From Helicobacter bilis (lineage in GTDB: Bacteria > Campylobacterota > Campylobacteria > Campylobacterales > Helicobacteraceae), in NCBI RefSeq assembly GCF_001999985.1, contig NZ_CP019645.1:1550001-1614000 (forward strand): a stretch of DNA of 64,000 nucleotides, read 5' to 3'. Shown piece after piece: positions 38,029 through 46,121 of the stretch (position 1 is the first letter of the stretch; each line of letters starts with the position of its first letter). Under the pieces are notes generated by a model that was not told the DNA's origin, did no database searches, and saw only the letters and a program-made list of their open reading frames with translations. Made by a program: the position numbers and the translations under genes.

Positions 38029-39819
38029 ATGAAAGCTAAAAAAAGCACACTTTATGAATGTCAGCATTGCGGTTGGCAAAGCAGTAAATGGCTTGGTAAA
38101 TGTCCAAATTGTAGTGCATGGGAAAGTCTTATCGAGTTAAAGGGTGAAGCGTTAAGCTACGCATATTCTAGCAATAACACACAAACTACACACTCTAGCA
38201 CAAAAGCCCTGCCTATCACACAAGTGCAAGAAGAGGTGCTAGATAGGTTTAGCTCCACACAAAGTGAGCTTGACATTGTGCTTGGTGGTGGGATAGTGCG
38301 AGGTGGGCTTTATCTCATCGGTGGGAGTCCGGGTGTTGGTAAATCCACTTTGCTTTTAAAGGTGGCAGGTGGATTGGCAAATGGCGAGTCCTATAATATA
38401 GATTCTAATCCTTACACAAATAATCTAGCTTTAAATACAGAATCTAGTGCTACTTTTCATACAAATAATACAAGTTTAGATAATCAAGCAAATTCTTATA
38501 ATAGCTTTTCAAATACAATTCAAAGTGAGAAGCAACGGAATTTAGATTCTAATCCTTGTCATGTTGAGCGTAGCGAAATATCTAGCATAGAATCCAACAA
38601 AGATATTTCGCCTTTTTCAAAGGCTCGCACGAGCAAAGCTCTTGCCCATACTTGCAAATATGACAATATGCAAAATTTAGATTCTAAAAATTACACCCTA
38701 AACCCTGCAACCCACCCAGATTTGACACAGAATCTAGAATCTAATCAAATAACACAAAAAGCTCCGCACCAGCCCATAAAGACAGAAAAACTAGATTCTA
38801 AATCCACACAAACAAAAGGCAGAAAAGTGCTTTATGTAAGCGGTGAAGAAAGCCTTAGTCAAATACATAATCGTGCGAAAAGATGTCATTGCTTGAGTGA
38901 TAATCTCTATCTATTAAGCGAGATTAATATCTTAGAGATTAAGGAAAATCTGTTAAATGGTGGCTTTGAAGTTTGCATTATAGATTCTATACAAACGATT
39001 TATTCGCCTAATCTCACAGCAGCACCCGGCTCTGTCTCACAAGTGCGAGAGATTACATTCGAGCTTATGCGGCTTGCAAAAAGCTTTAATATCGCCATGT
39101 TTATCATCGGGCATATTACAAAAGATGGGCAGATTGCAGGTCCTAGAGTGCTAGAGCATATGGTTGATTGTGTGCTATATTTTGAGGGAGAGAGAAGCAA
39201 TGAGCTAAAGATTTTGCGAGGGTTTAAAAATCGTTTTGGCACGACAAGCGAGATTGGAATCTTTGAGATGAAAGCACATGGTTTAGTGAGTGCGAATGAA
39301 GCGACAAAGAAGTTTTTTAACGCAAAAAAGGATATGTCTGGTAGTGCAGCAGTAGCGATTATGGAGGGAAGCAGATGTATAGTCGTAGAGATTCAAGCCC
39401 TAACTTGTGAGAATGAGTATGGTGTCCCAAAACGCCTTACAAATGGCTTTGATAGCAATAGATTAAATATGATTCTAGCCTTGCTTGAGAAAAAGCTAGG
39501 TATCCATTTGCATAAACATGATGTCTTTGTAAATGTTGCTGGTGGGATTAAGATTAGTGAAACAAGTGCGGATTTAGCCCTTATTGCAAGTATTTTATCA
39601 AGTTATAAAAATCGCCCATTAAGATCAAGCACAGCTTTCATTGGTGAAGTAAGTTTGATTGGTGATATTAGAGAGGTGGGTGGGCTTGAGCTGCGATTAA
39701 AAGAGTTGGCAAACTTTGGCTTTAAAAATGCCATAGTCCCAAATATCCCAAAAGGCTATAAGGGGCAGGTAAAATGCACTCAAGCATTAGAGGTGGCACA
39801 GATTATTGAGTGGATGTGA
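38029..39819 (+). CDS. radA: DNA repair protein RadA with repeat-derived insertion
   Basis: RecA-family branch-migration protein. Zinc finger CQHCGWQSSKWLGKCPNC (residues 8-25), Walker A GGSPGVGKST (about 98-107), the RadA motif KNRFG in LRGFKNRFGTTSEIG, and a Lon-like C-terminal domain (SGSAAVAIMEGSRC, FIGEVSLIGDIREVGG). About 596 residues, some 150 more than usual. The excess lies between LLKVAGGLANGES and KVLYVSGEESLSQI, that is between the first helix and second strand of the ATPase core. It contains a complete palindromic repeat (38557-38665) read as CHVERSEIS ... KDISPFSK ... HTCKYD, flanked by octamer-derived IDSN/LDS. Confidence 0.95.
   Translation: MKAKKSTLYECQHCGWQSSKWLGKCPNCSAWESLIELKGEALSYAYSSNNTQTTHSSTKALPITQVQEEVLDRFSSTQSELDIVLGGGIVRGGLYLIGGSPGVGKSTLLLKVAGGLANGESYNIDSNPYTNNLALNTESSATFHTNNTSLDNQANSYNSFSNTIQSEKQRNLDSNPCHVERSEISSIESNKDISPFSKARTSKALAHTCKYDNMQNLDSKNYTLNPATHPDLTQNLESNQITQKAPHQPIKTEKLDSKSTQTKGRKVLYVSGEESLSQIHNRAKRCHCLSDNLYLLSEINILEIKENLLNGGFEVCIIDSIQTIYSPNLTAAPGSVSQVREITFELMRLAKSFNIAMFIIGHITKDGQIAGPRVLEHMVDCVLYFEGERSNELKILRGFKNRFGTTSEIGIFEMKAHGLVSANEATKKFFNAKKDMSGSAAVAIMEGSRCIVVEIQALTCENEYGVPKRLTNGFDSNRLNMILALLEKKLGIHLHKHDVFVNVAGGIKISETSADLALIASILSSYKNRPLRSSTAFIGEVSLIGDIREVGGLELRLKELANFGFKNAIVPNIPKGYKGQVKCTQALEVAQIIEWM
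38557..38665. repeat. Palindromic repeat in frame in radA
   Basis: Left arm TGTCATGTTGAGCGTAGCG, AAATATCT, then AGATATTTCGCC and a nested stem GCTCGCACGAGC/AAGCTCTTGCCC, ending ATATGACA. The same unit, same frame, is at 50602-50710. Confidence 0.9.
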
Positions 39820-39902
39820 TTTTTCTTAGGTATTGGTATATTTTATTCGGGCGTAACAAAATATTTTAATGCTACAATTACACGCAAAAATAAAGGAATG
39901 TT

Positions 39903-42542
39903 ATGGATAATGTTACGCAATTACAGAATCTTTTTACCACAAAACAACCCTTATTTATACTCAGTAGCACAAGATCTAAAAAGGAATTTTACCTGCATTT
40001 TAAGGCGAAAAGCAGTTTAGATTTTAACCTGCATTTAAATACAGAATCTAATGAAATACTCAATAATTGCTTTATGCTATTTGATACAAAATCTCATCAA
40101 ATATTTAATAATAAAGATTCTATAATTCTGCCTTACGCCCTAAGTATAGATGAGTTTTTCACAAAAATAACCTTTAGTGATTACGCTATGATACCCAATA
40201 ATGTGCGTGATTTTTTCATGTTTCAAGCCCTGCAAAATGTAAAGCAAAAAACAAAAAACACACAGAAAAAAACACAGGACTTTTTAAACTTTGAAACAAG
40301 CTTTATGCTATTTTTACAAACTTCTTCTGTGTTGTTGCAATTTTATGATGAGTTAAGAGAACATAAGATTGCAATAACAAAAGAGAGTTTAGAAGAGTTT
40401 GCAAATATCGATAGCTATGAGGAATATAGCGAGCAATTAAGCCTTTTAGCAGAGATTTATGAGGAGTATAACTTATTATTAAAGGCAAATGAACTCACAG
40501 ATTCTATATACAGCGACACAACACAAAGCTATAATATTTTTAGTGAATATATACAGAGTTTTTCAAGCATACATATAGAGTTAGAGGGCTTTATATCGCC
40601 ACTGCAATATGAGATTCTAGAGCGTGTGAGTAGCATTACCCCAACCTTTATTCACTTTAGGACAGATAGCTACAATATGGGGCATTTTCAGTTTCTAAAG
40701 CAAGAATTAGAATCTTTTAAAAGCTATATTTATAATTTGCAGACTAAAGATTTATTTACACAAGATACAAAAAGATTAAAAAGACAAAATATTAAACTCT
40801 ACAAAACTACAAAAAGACTAAGTCAAGCAAACCTAGCCCTAGCCCTAGCGTATAAATGGCAAGAAGAGATATTACAAAACAAGGCAAGTGAAAATGACTT
40901 TGCAATAATTTTACCTAGCGAGAGTTTCTGCAATCACTTATTAACACTAGATTCCAATCATATCTTTAACTTTGCGATGGGGATACATATCGCCTATTTA
41001 GAATCTTATAATCTATTATTATCCTTATATGATTCTTATATGCAAACAAAAGTGTTTGATATAGCCCCGCTTTTAGAAAGTGATAGCTATGATACACAAA
41101 AGATTAATGAATTAAAAGAGCAATGTTTGCAAGATTCTACAATTATTTCCAATCCAAATATATTGCATTTAGAAAAGATTCTAATGCTATTATTTGAAAA
41201 CGAAGAAGCCCTACTAGCACAAATAGCACAAATACTCTCAACCTTTAATCATATCGCAAATAGAAACTTTTTTAATGTCAATACATTGCATTTTGAGAAT
41301 CTTTTTACTTTATTTATGCGAGAAATTGCAGGGTTAAAAATCAATCATGTAGCGGGTGGTAAGATAAAAGTCATTGGCACACTAGAGGCAAGAAATCTGC
41401 ATTTCAAAGAAGTGCTAATACTTGATTTTAGCGATGATTTTGTCCCAAATGTTACACATGATGATATGTTTTTAAACTCTAAGATTAGATCTCATTATGG
41501 TATGCCGACAAGAAAAGATAAAGAAAATCTCTATAAGCACCACTACTACAATATTATGAAAAATACAGAAATAACGCATATTAGCTTTGTAAATAATGAA
41601 GAACAGATAGAATCAAATATGCTATTTGAAATCGGCTGCAATACAGAATCAGCCCAATCTATTGACACACTTTATAGCTACTATGATATGACTAAACAAG
41701 CTAATATAACATTTTATGAAGATGAATACAAACCATTTGGGAAAGTAGAAAATTTAAGTGCTACCGCACTGAATGTATATAATGAATGCACGCGTAAATT
41801 CTACTACCGCTATGTTGAGGGTTTGAAAGAAGAGAGAACGCAAAGCCAGTATTTTGGTAGCATTATACATGAATGGCTTTTTGAATCTTATAAACCTTAT
41901 ATTGAAGAGACATTAACATTAGATTCTATAAATGCAATCGAATCTAGCTTTTTTTCTAAATTTTATGCCCTAAATACTTTACTTACACAAAATAATCAAG
42001 AAGAAAGCATAGAAATAGATATGAAAACTTTCGTAAAACTTGATAGCTTTACCCCATATATGAGAGCCTTTTTTGAGTATGAAAGAGAGAGGGTAAAAAA
42101 GCATTCTATAAAGATTCTAGGACTTGAATATACTTTTCGTATAGAAAATTTCCGCATACATGCCACTCAAGATACAGGCTATACACTCAATGGGGCAATA
42201 GATAGGATAGATATGGTGGATGATGAGATTGTGCTATATGATTATAAAAGCGGGGCTAGCATACCTAAGAGCACAGATTTACAAATGCCTTTTTATGCGA
42301 TGTGTGCGAATGAAATGCCACTCTTGCAACCACATAATGGCTTACATACAAAATTAGCATACTATCATCTTGGAGCAAAAGATATAAACAAGATATTACT
42401 CTTTAATGATGAAAATAAATTGAATGAGAATATACAAAAGATTCAAGAAATGCTTGAGACTTTTGGTGAAACAAATGAAATGACAGAGAAATTATCTACA
42501 TGCAAAGATTGTCAATATGCTCTCTTGTGTAATAGAACATAG
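39903..42542 (+). CDS. addB: AddB-type helicase-nuclease subunit
   Basis: 879 residues. With AddA it resects double-strand breaks for recombination and in Helicobacter aids natural transformation. C-terminal PD-(D/E)xK nuclease: GAIDRIDMVDDEIVLYDYKSG with catalytic D and DYK. Four cysteines of an AddB-type 4Fe-4S staple: one in VYNECTRKFYYRYVEG and three in CKDCQYALLC. The N-terminal helicase-like part is degenerate, as in other AddB. A G11 tract starts at the last base of its TAG stop. AddA is not in the window. Confidence 0.82.
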   Translation: MDNVTQLQNLFTTKQPLFILSSTRSKKEFYLHFKAKSSLDFNLHLNTESNEILNNCFMLFDTKSHQIFNNKDSIILPYALSIDEFFTKITFSDYAMIPNNVRDFFMFQALQNVKQKTKNTQKKTQDFLNFETSFMLFLQTSSVLLQFYDELREHKIAITKESLEEFANIDSYEEYSEQLSLLAEIYEEYNLLLKANELTDSIYSDTTQSYNIFSEYIQSFSSIHIELEGFISPLQYEILERVSSITPTFIHFRTDSYNMGHFQFLKQELESFKSYIYNLQTKDLFTQDTKRLKRQNIKLYKTTKRLSQANLALALAYKWQEEILQNKASENDFAIILPSESFCNHLLTLDSNHIFNFAMGIHIAYLESYNLLLSLYDSYMQTKVFDIAPLLESDSYDTQKINELKEQCLQDSTIISNPNILHLEKILMLLFENEEALLAQIAQILSTFNHIANRNFFNVNTLHFENLFTLFMREIAGLKINHVAGGKIKVIGTLEARNLHFKEVLILDFSDDFVPNVTHDDMFLNSKIRSHYGMPTRKDKENLYKHHYYNIMKNTEITHISFVNNEEQIESNMLFEIGCNTESAQSIDTLYSYYDMTKQANITFYEDEYKPFGKVENLSATALNVYNECTRKFYYRYVEGLKEERTQSQYFGSIIHEWLFESYKPYIEETLTLDSINAIESSFFSKFYALNTLLTQNNQEESIEIDMKTFVKLDSFTPYMRAFFEYERERVKKHSIKILGLEYTFRIENFRIHATQDTGYTLNGAIDRIDMVDDEIVLYDYKSGASIPKSTDLQMPFYAMCANEMPLLQPHNGLHTKLAYYHLGAKDINKILLFNDENKLNENIQKIQEMLETFGETNEMTEKLSTCKDCQYALLCNRT

Positions 42543-42552
42543 GGGGGGGGGG
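42542..42552. repeat. G11 tract abutting addB stop codon
   Basis: Eleven G beginning with the final G of the TAG stop. Length change cannot alter AddB, so any effect would be on the downstream transcript. Confidence 0.7.
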
Positions 42553-42565
42553 TTGGAATCTAAAC

Positions 42566-42614
42566 TTTGCTAGATTGAGTATTATTTTTTATCAGCCATA
42601 CCCAATCTAGCAAA
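42566..42614. terminator. Long hairpin after addB
   Basis: TTTGCTAGATTG (42566-42577) pairs with CAATCTAGCAAA (42603-42614), with GTAT/ATAC inside after one mismatch. A strong stem with no T-run; it probably ends or stabilises the addB transcript. Confidence 0.5.
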
Positions 42615-42705
42615 TAAAAAATAATTAACTTTGGAATTCAGTAAAAAAATATGTTAGAATACAGACTTTAATTCTTACAAAGGGTTACTTGCCAAAGGGA
42701 TTTAT

Positions 42706-43113
42706 ATGGAAACAAATGTGATTGTTATTGTTGGAAGCTTTGTCGTTGTTGTTGTGCTGTTTATCTTCGCACTTTTTAAGTTTGTGCTATCGAATAAGCC
42801 AAAAGAAAGAGAGTTTGACATTGATTTAACAGGTGGATTTAGTGTTGAGAGTGTTATGATGGTGCTAGATTCTAGCTCTAGCTCACTAGAAGATTTACAA
42901 GAAGTGCTAGATAAGCTTTTTAGCGAATATGATAAATTGGAACTAAGCAAACTGCAAATTAAAAACATTCTCATTGCCCTATCTCTTCATAAAAACGCAC
43001 AAAAAGATATTATCATTGAAACTCAAAAAAGATTTGAAGAAAAGCATCCAGAACTTGCTATGGAGTTTGAACGATCTGTAAAAAAGGGACTTGATGCAAG
43101 GGGGAGAAGATAG
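42706..43113 (+). CDS. Conserved membrane-anchored protein of unknown function
   Basis: 135 residues: one N-terminal transmembrane helix (VIVIVGSFVVVVVLFIFALF), then a soluble helical part (SSSSLEDLQEVLDKLFSEYDKLE, LQIKNILIALSLHKNAQKD) ending basic. I believe similar genes occur across Campylobacterota but I know of no function. GGGATTTAT precedes ATG. Monocistronic between a hairpin and a non-coding stretch. Confidence 0.7.
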   Translation: METNVIVIVGSFVVVVVLFIFALFKFVLSNKPKEREFDIDLTGGFSVESVMMVLDSSSSSLEDLQEVLDKLFSEYDKLELSKLQIKNILIALSLHKNAQKDIIIETQKRFEEKHPELAMEFERSVKKGLDARGRR

Positions 43114-43403
43114 GGGGTTATAGGGAGAATTTTAACCATTTCTATTTGATAATGCTTTGGCTATCAAAGTTTTTTACGATTTTATTTTATTTGCTTATAA
43201 CTTTCACTACATAAATTTCTTTTAGCTTTAGAATCTAATGGGCTAATAACTTCAACGACGAAATCTCTAACTAATAAATCACTTATTCAACAGGCATTGT
43301 ATTTGTATAAAATTTGATTAATAAGAGACCATTACGCATATAAAGATTTATCTAAAAATCCCATTTTCATACAATGATAAGGGGTTGTGTTATGAAAATA
43401 TAC

Positions 43404-43461
43404 AAAAATGTAAAGTATTTTTTACATTTTTATTGACAAATAACCATTTTTTATGTATAGT
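43404..43461 (+). promoter_or_regulatory. Sigma-70 promoter with upstream palindrome
   Basis: TTGACA at 43433-43438, 17-base spacer, TG just before TATAGT at 43456-43461: close to the ideal promoter and the best seen in this window. Directly upstream is the inverted repeat AAAAATGTAAA-N6-TTTACATTTTT (43404-43431), which could bind a regulator or be a terminator. Confidence 0.75.
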
Positions 43462-43467
43462 TTCATC

Positions 43468-43620
43468 GCGTTCCTAATGTTAGGGCGTAGTTATTAGGTT
43501 AGGTTACCCCCTCCAATTTCCCTACACCTAATAGCTTCAAAAACTTTGCTGAACCCCACAAATTGTGAAGTTTTTGTTACTCTCCACTCCTTTTATAGGC
43601 TCCTTTAGGAGCTTTTTTTA
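43468..43620 (+). ncRNA. Structured small RNA, family unassigned
   Basis: About 150 bases between a near-perfect promoter and an intrinsic terminator (GCTCC-TTTA-GGAGC then seven T, 43599-43619). No open frame. Three stems are visible: CCTAA/TTAGG near 43475, AGTTATTAGGT/ACCTAATAGCT (43489-43499 with 43526-43536), and CAAAAACTT/AAGTTTTTG (43538-43546 with 43568-43576) capped by CACAA/TTGTG. The middle stem exposes a pyrimidine-rich loop with ACCCCCTCC. The conserved apex of SRP RNA is missing and the shape is not the long rod of 6S RNA. It might be a regulator pairing with G-rich messages, as H. pylori RepG does; that is inference. Confidence 0.6.
43598..43620 (+). terminator. Intrinsic terminator of the small RNA
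   Basis: Five-pair G/C stem GCTCC/GGAGC with TTTA loop followed by a run of seven T: the clearest rho-independent terminator in the window. Confidence 0.85.
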
Positions 43621-43788
43621 TTTTTCATTTTACTCCTTTGTTTTATTTAAGATTTATTCTTTTGAGTTGAAAAACTCAAGAGATTTTTGTCATATTATCC
43701 ATGAGAAAAGATATAACAAGTTTATGAAGTTGCATGATGATTAAAAAATATTCATAGAAAATAAGCAGAACTAAGCAAAAGAAAGTTA

Positions 43789-43876
43789 TGGCAGAGGGGA
43801 AGGGATTCGAACCCTCGAAAGCTTGCACTTTACACGCGTTCCAGGCGTGCTCCTTCAACCACTCGGACACCCCTCT
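43789..43876 (-). tRNA. tRNA-Ser (anticodon GGA)
   Basis: 88 bases including encoded CCA. Acceptor stem AGAGGGG/CCCCTCT, class II long variable arm, T loop GGTTCGAATCC, anticodon loop CTGGAAC giving GGA, which reads UCC/UCU. No other tRNA is seen in this window. Confidence 0.97.
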
Positions 43877-43947
43877 ATAAATTAAAAGATTCTGTAAGAC
43901 ACGCAATTATAGCAAAAAATTACTCTTTTGCACACTACGCTAACACT

Positions 43948-45438
43948 TTAATGTGAGATATTAATACCTGATAATAAATCTAGTGCCCTAGGGCTTACTT
44001 CCGTATTATAGATATTTGTAACACCCTCTATCCTTGAAAGCAAGGTATTTTTCATTGCTACATTTGAGCTAAATGCCCCACCTATATGAAGCGTTGTAAT
44101 ACGCACCCCACCTAGTCTAATATCCTCTTGTTTATTATTAATAACAGGTCTAACGCCCCATGCACTATGGGCTACAATAGCCCTTTGTGAGCCTTTGATA
44201 TTGACATGTCCTAGATAAAGCATAATATGCCCCTTTAGCCAAATGATACTTGCAAAGGGCTTTGCATTTGCGATAATATACTCTTCTTTTTCACTCTCTG
44301 TCATTTTAGATAGATTCACAAATTGCCCTTTAAATTGCGCTTGTGCGGCGGAATTGCGTGGCAAAAAGATTCCAAATGACGCAAAGCTATCACGCGTAAA
44401 AGCACTGCAATCCCTATTGCCAAGCAAACCACCCCAACCATACTTCTGCCCTAGCATAGTATGAATGAGTGATGACATTTTTTCTTCACTAAAAGGCATG
44501 GGAAAATCTGAAAATAGATTAGGATCAAACTCTACTTCACGAATTTGTGCGTAATTATCTATATCTTTGTAAAAGGTTATGAGTGTGTCATGTCGTTTAT
44601 TGTAGGGGAAAATCTGTCCTACACGCGCATCAAGCACCCATTGATTCTGATAAGACAAGGGGATAAAATCCTTATTTGGAATCTTATAGGATTCAAAGCT
44701 AAGGATTCTTTTACGCATACTATCACTCACTAGTCCAACACTACGCGTATCAATCCAGCCATATACAAAAGGTCCTTGTATATGCGCATATCGCCCATCA
44801 CTACTAAAGTGAGAAATCATTACAGGTGTGCCTTCAAATATGAAGCTATTTTGCCATCTATCAAATGGAAAATCATCTTTGTTTTTATAACGCGGCTTAT
44901 GTGTAGGCACAGCTCTCACAGAAGTAGCTTGGACGATTATTCCAGCTTGTGGTTTGCGTAAAAATTCGCCTAGATTCATATTGCTTAGAATCTCTTCAAA
45001 CTCATCAAGTGTATTAGGCAGAAGATTCTCACCAACGCCAAGCAATGTTTTTATCCTTTGCTCGAGTGAAGCCATCTTTGCTTTATATTCTCTCTCTAGC
45101 TTCGCGTAATTTTTCGCATTTTTCTTTGGCGGCTTTTTCTTTAGCTCTTCTAGCTCTTTATGATAATTTAGAGCATTTTGCAGTGATGGCACGATATAAA
45201 ATACAGAATCTTTATTGCTACTGATTTTATTTATATCCCACACAGCATAAAACTTTGCTAGATATTCTTCTTTGTTTGCTACATTAAGATTTTGTATTTG
45301 AAATGGCATAGATTCTGTTGGATTAAATTTTTGCGAATTATCTGTGCCAGAAAGTATATTAACATTAATGCCTTCTTGTGCTTTAGGGCTTGACAAACAT
45401 ACATATATTGCAATAAGAATCTTGATAAAAGTTTTCAT
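43948..45438 (-). CDS. SH3/NlpC-P60 family murein peptidase
   Basis: 496 residues with a signal peptide (MKTFIKILIAIYVCLSSPKAQ). A helical region, then SH3-like domains (VQATSVRAVPTHKPRY; FEGTPVMISHFSSDGRYAHIQGPF), then the C40 peptidase domain: YGWGGLLGNRDCSAFTRDSF with catalytic Cys and WLKGHIMLYLG with catalytic His. Likely cuts peptidoglycan stem peptides in the periplasm. Its start overlaps the end of the Spx/ArsC-like gene by 4 bases, so the two are cotranslated. Confidence 0.85.
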   Translation of the reverse strand: MKTFIKILIAIYVCLSSPKAQEGINVNILSGTDNSQKFNPTESMPFQIQNLNVANKEEYLAKFYAVWDINKISSNKDSVFYIVPSLQNALNYHKELEELKKKPPKKNAKNYAKLEREYKAKMASLEQRIKTLLGVGENLLPNTLDEFEEILSNMNLGEFLRKPQAGIIVQATSVRAVPTHKPRYKNKDDFPFDRWQNSFIFEGTPVMISHFSSDGRYAHIQGPFVYGWIDTRSVGLVSDSMRKRILSFESYKIPNKDFIPLSYQNQWVLDARVGQIFPYNKRHDTLITFYKDIDNYAQIREVEFDPNLFSDFPMPFSEEKMSSLIHTMLGQKYGWGGLLGNRDCSAFTRDSFASFGIFLPRNSAAQAQFKGQFVNLSKMTESEKEEYIIANAKPFASIIWLKGHIMLYLGHVNIKGSQRAIVAHSAWGVRPVINNKQEDIRLGGVRITTLHIGGAFSSNVAMKNTLLSRIEGVTNIYNTEVSPRALDLLSGINISH

Positions 45439-45776
45439 AGCAACTCTTCTAAATGTTGTAATCCAATAGTAACTTTTTGTATAACTCCATTTTCATAACT
45501 CACAATAAGTGGTCGCTTTATCACGCTTAGATTCTGCAACACAACTTCAGGCGTTATATCCTTTATGCCTTGCTCTTTTAGCTTTTTGTAGGTCGTGCCT
45601 TTAGTGTTTATAAGATTCTCTAAGCTTATACATTCAAGTATAGCCTTCAAAGATTCTAAGTCTAACCTTTCTTTTTTAAAATCATGAAATCTGTATGCTA
45701 TATCATTTTCATCTAAAAAGGCAAATGCTTTTTTCATGCTATTACAATTTTTAATGCCATATACTATTAACTCCAT
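45435..45776 (-). CDS. ArsC/Spx/YffB-like thioredoxin-fold protein
   Basis: 113 residues. Active-site-like CNSMKKA at residues 11-17 (one Cys, then K), middle motif YRFHDFKKE, and IKRPLIVSYENG with the conserved Arg-Pro. Single Cys and no CxxC; matches the YffB branch of arsenate-reductase-like proteins whose substrate is unknown, so arsenate resistance should not be assumed. Upstream gene of the peptidase operon. Confidence 0.8.
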   Translation of the reverse strand: MELIVYGIKNCNSMKKAFAFLDENDIAYRFHDFKKERLDLESLKAILECISLENLINTKGTTYKKLKEQGIKDITPEVVLQNLSVIKRPLIVSYENGVIQKVTIGLQHLEELL

Positions 45777-46121
45777 TGTATCCCTTGTATGCGAAATTGG
45801 CTATATAAAGCAAAAAGCTTACCATTTATTCATATTAATTCTATGCAAAAGTATAAAAAGCATTTTTATTTTCCATCATCGCTGTGTTTATTTCTGTTTG
45901 TATCAATAAACTACAATATAAAACACAAATGATACTTTTTTATACATGCTTATAATTTTGAGCAAAAAAGTATTTCATTTTTACAGAAAAAATGCTTTTT
46001 TATATATTATATAGCTAACTCGTGTCTTTAGCAACTTAATTTAGAAAATGTCGAAATAGATGAAATTCATAGTTCTAAATAGTTTAGCTAAGACAGGATA
46101 TTTTACATTAAAGGTATTTTA
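45777..46121. other. Divergent promoter region upstream of cstA
   Basis: No gene. It contains the related segments AAAAAGCATTTTT (near 45858) and AAAAAATGCTTTTTT (near 45984), inverted copies of each other about 125 bases apart. AAGGTATTTT precedes the cstA ATG. Confidence 0.4.

Noticed and set aside
43468-43620. SRP RNA or 6S RNA
   Set aside because: The conserved SRP apical motif is missing and stems are consecutive rather than one long rod with a central bubble; left unassigned.
43676-43906. 76-residue frame containing RGVSEWLKEHAWNACK
   Set aside because: It is the well-known spurious translation of tRNA-Ser on the same strand.
45435-45776. Arsenate reductase for arsenic resistance
   Set aside because: Only the fold and the single Cys fit; no ars genes are near and the YffB branch has no shown arsenate activity.
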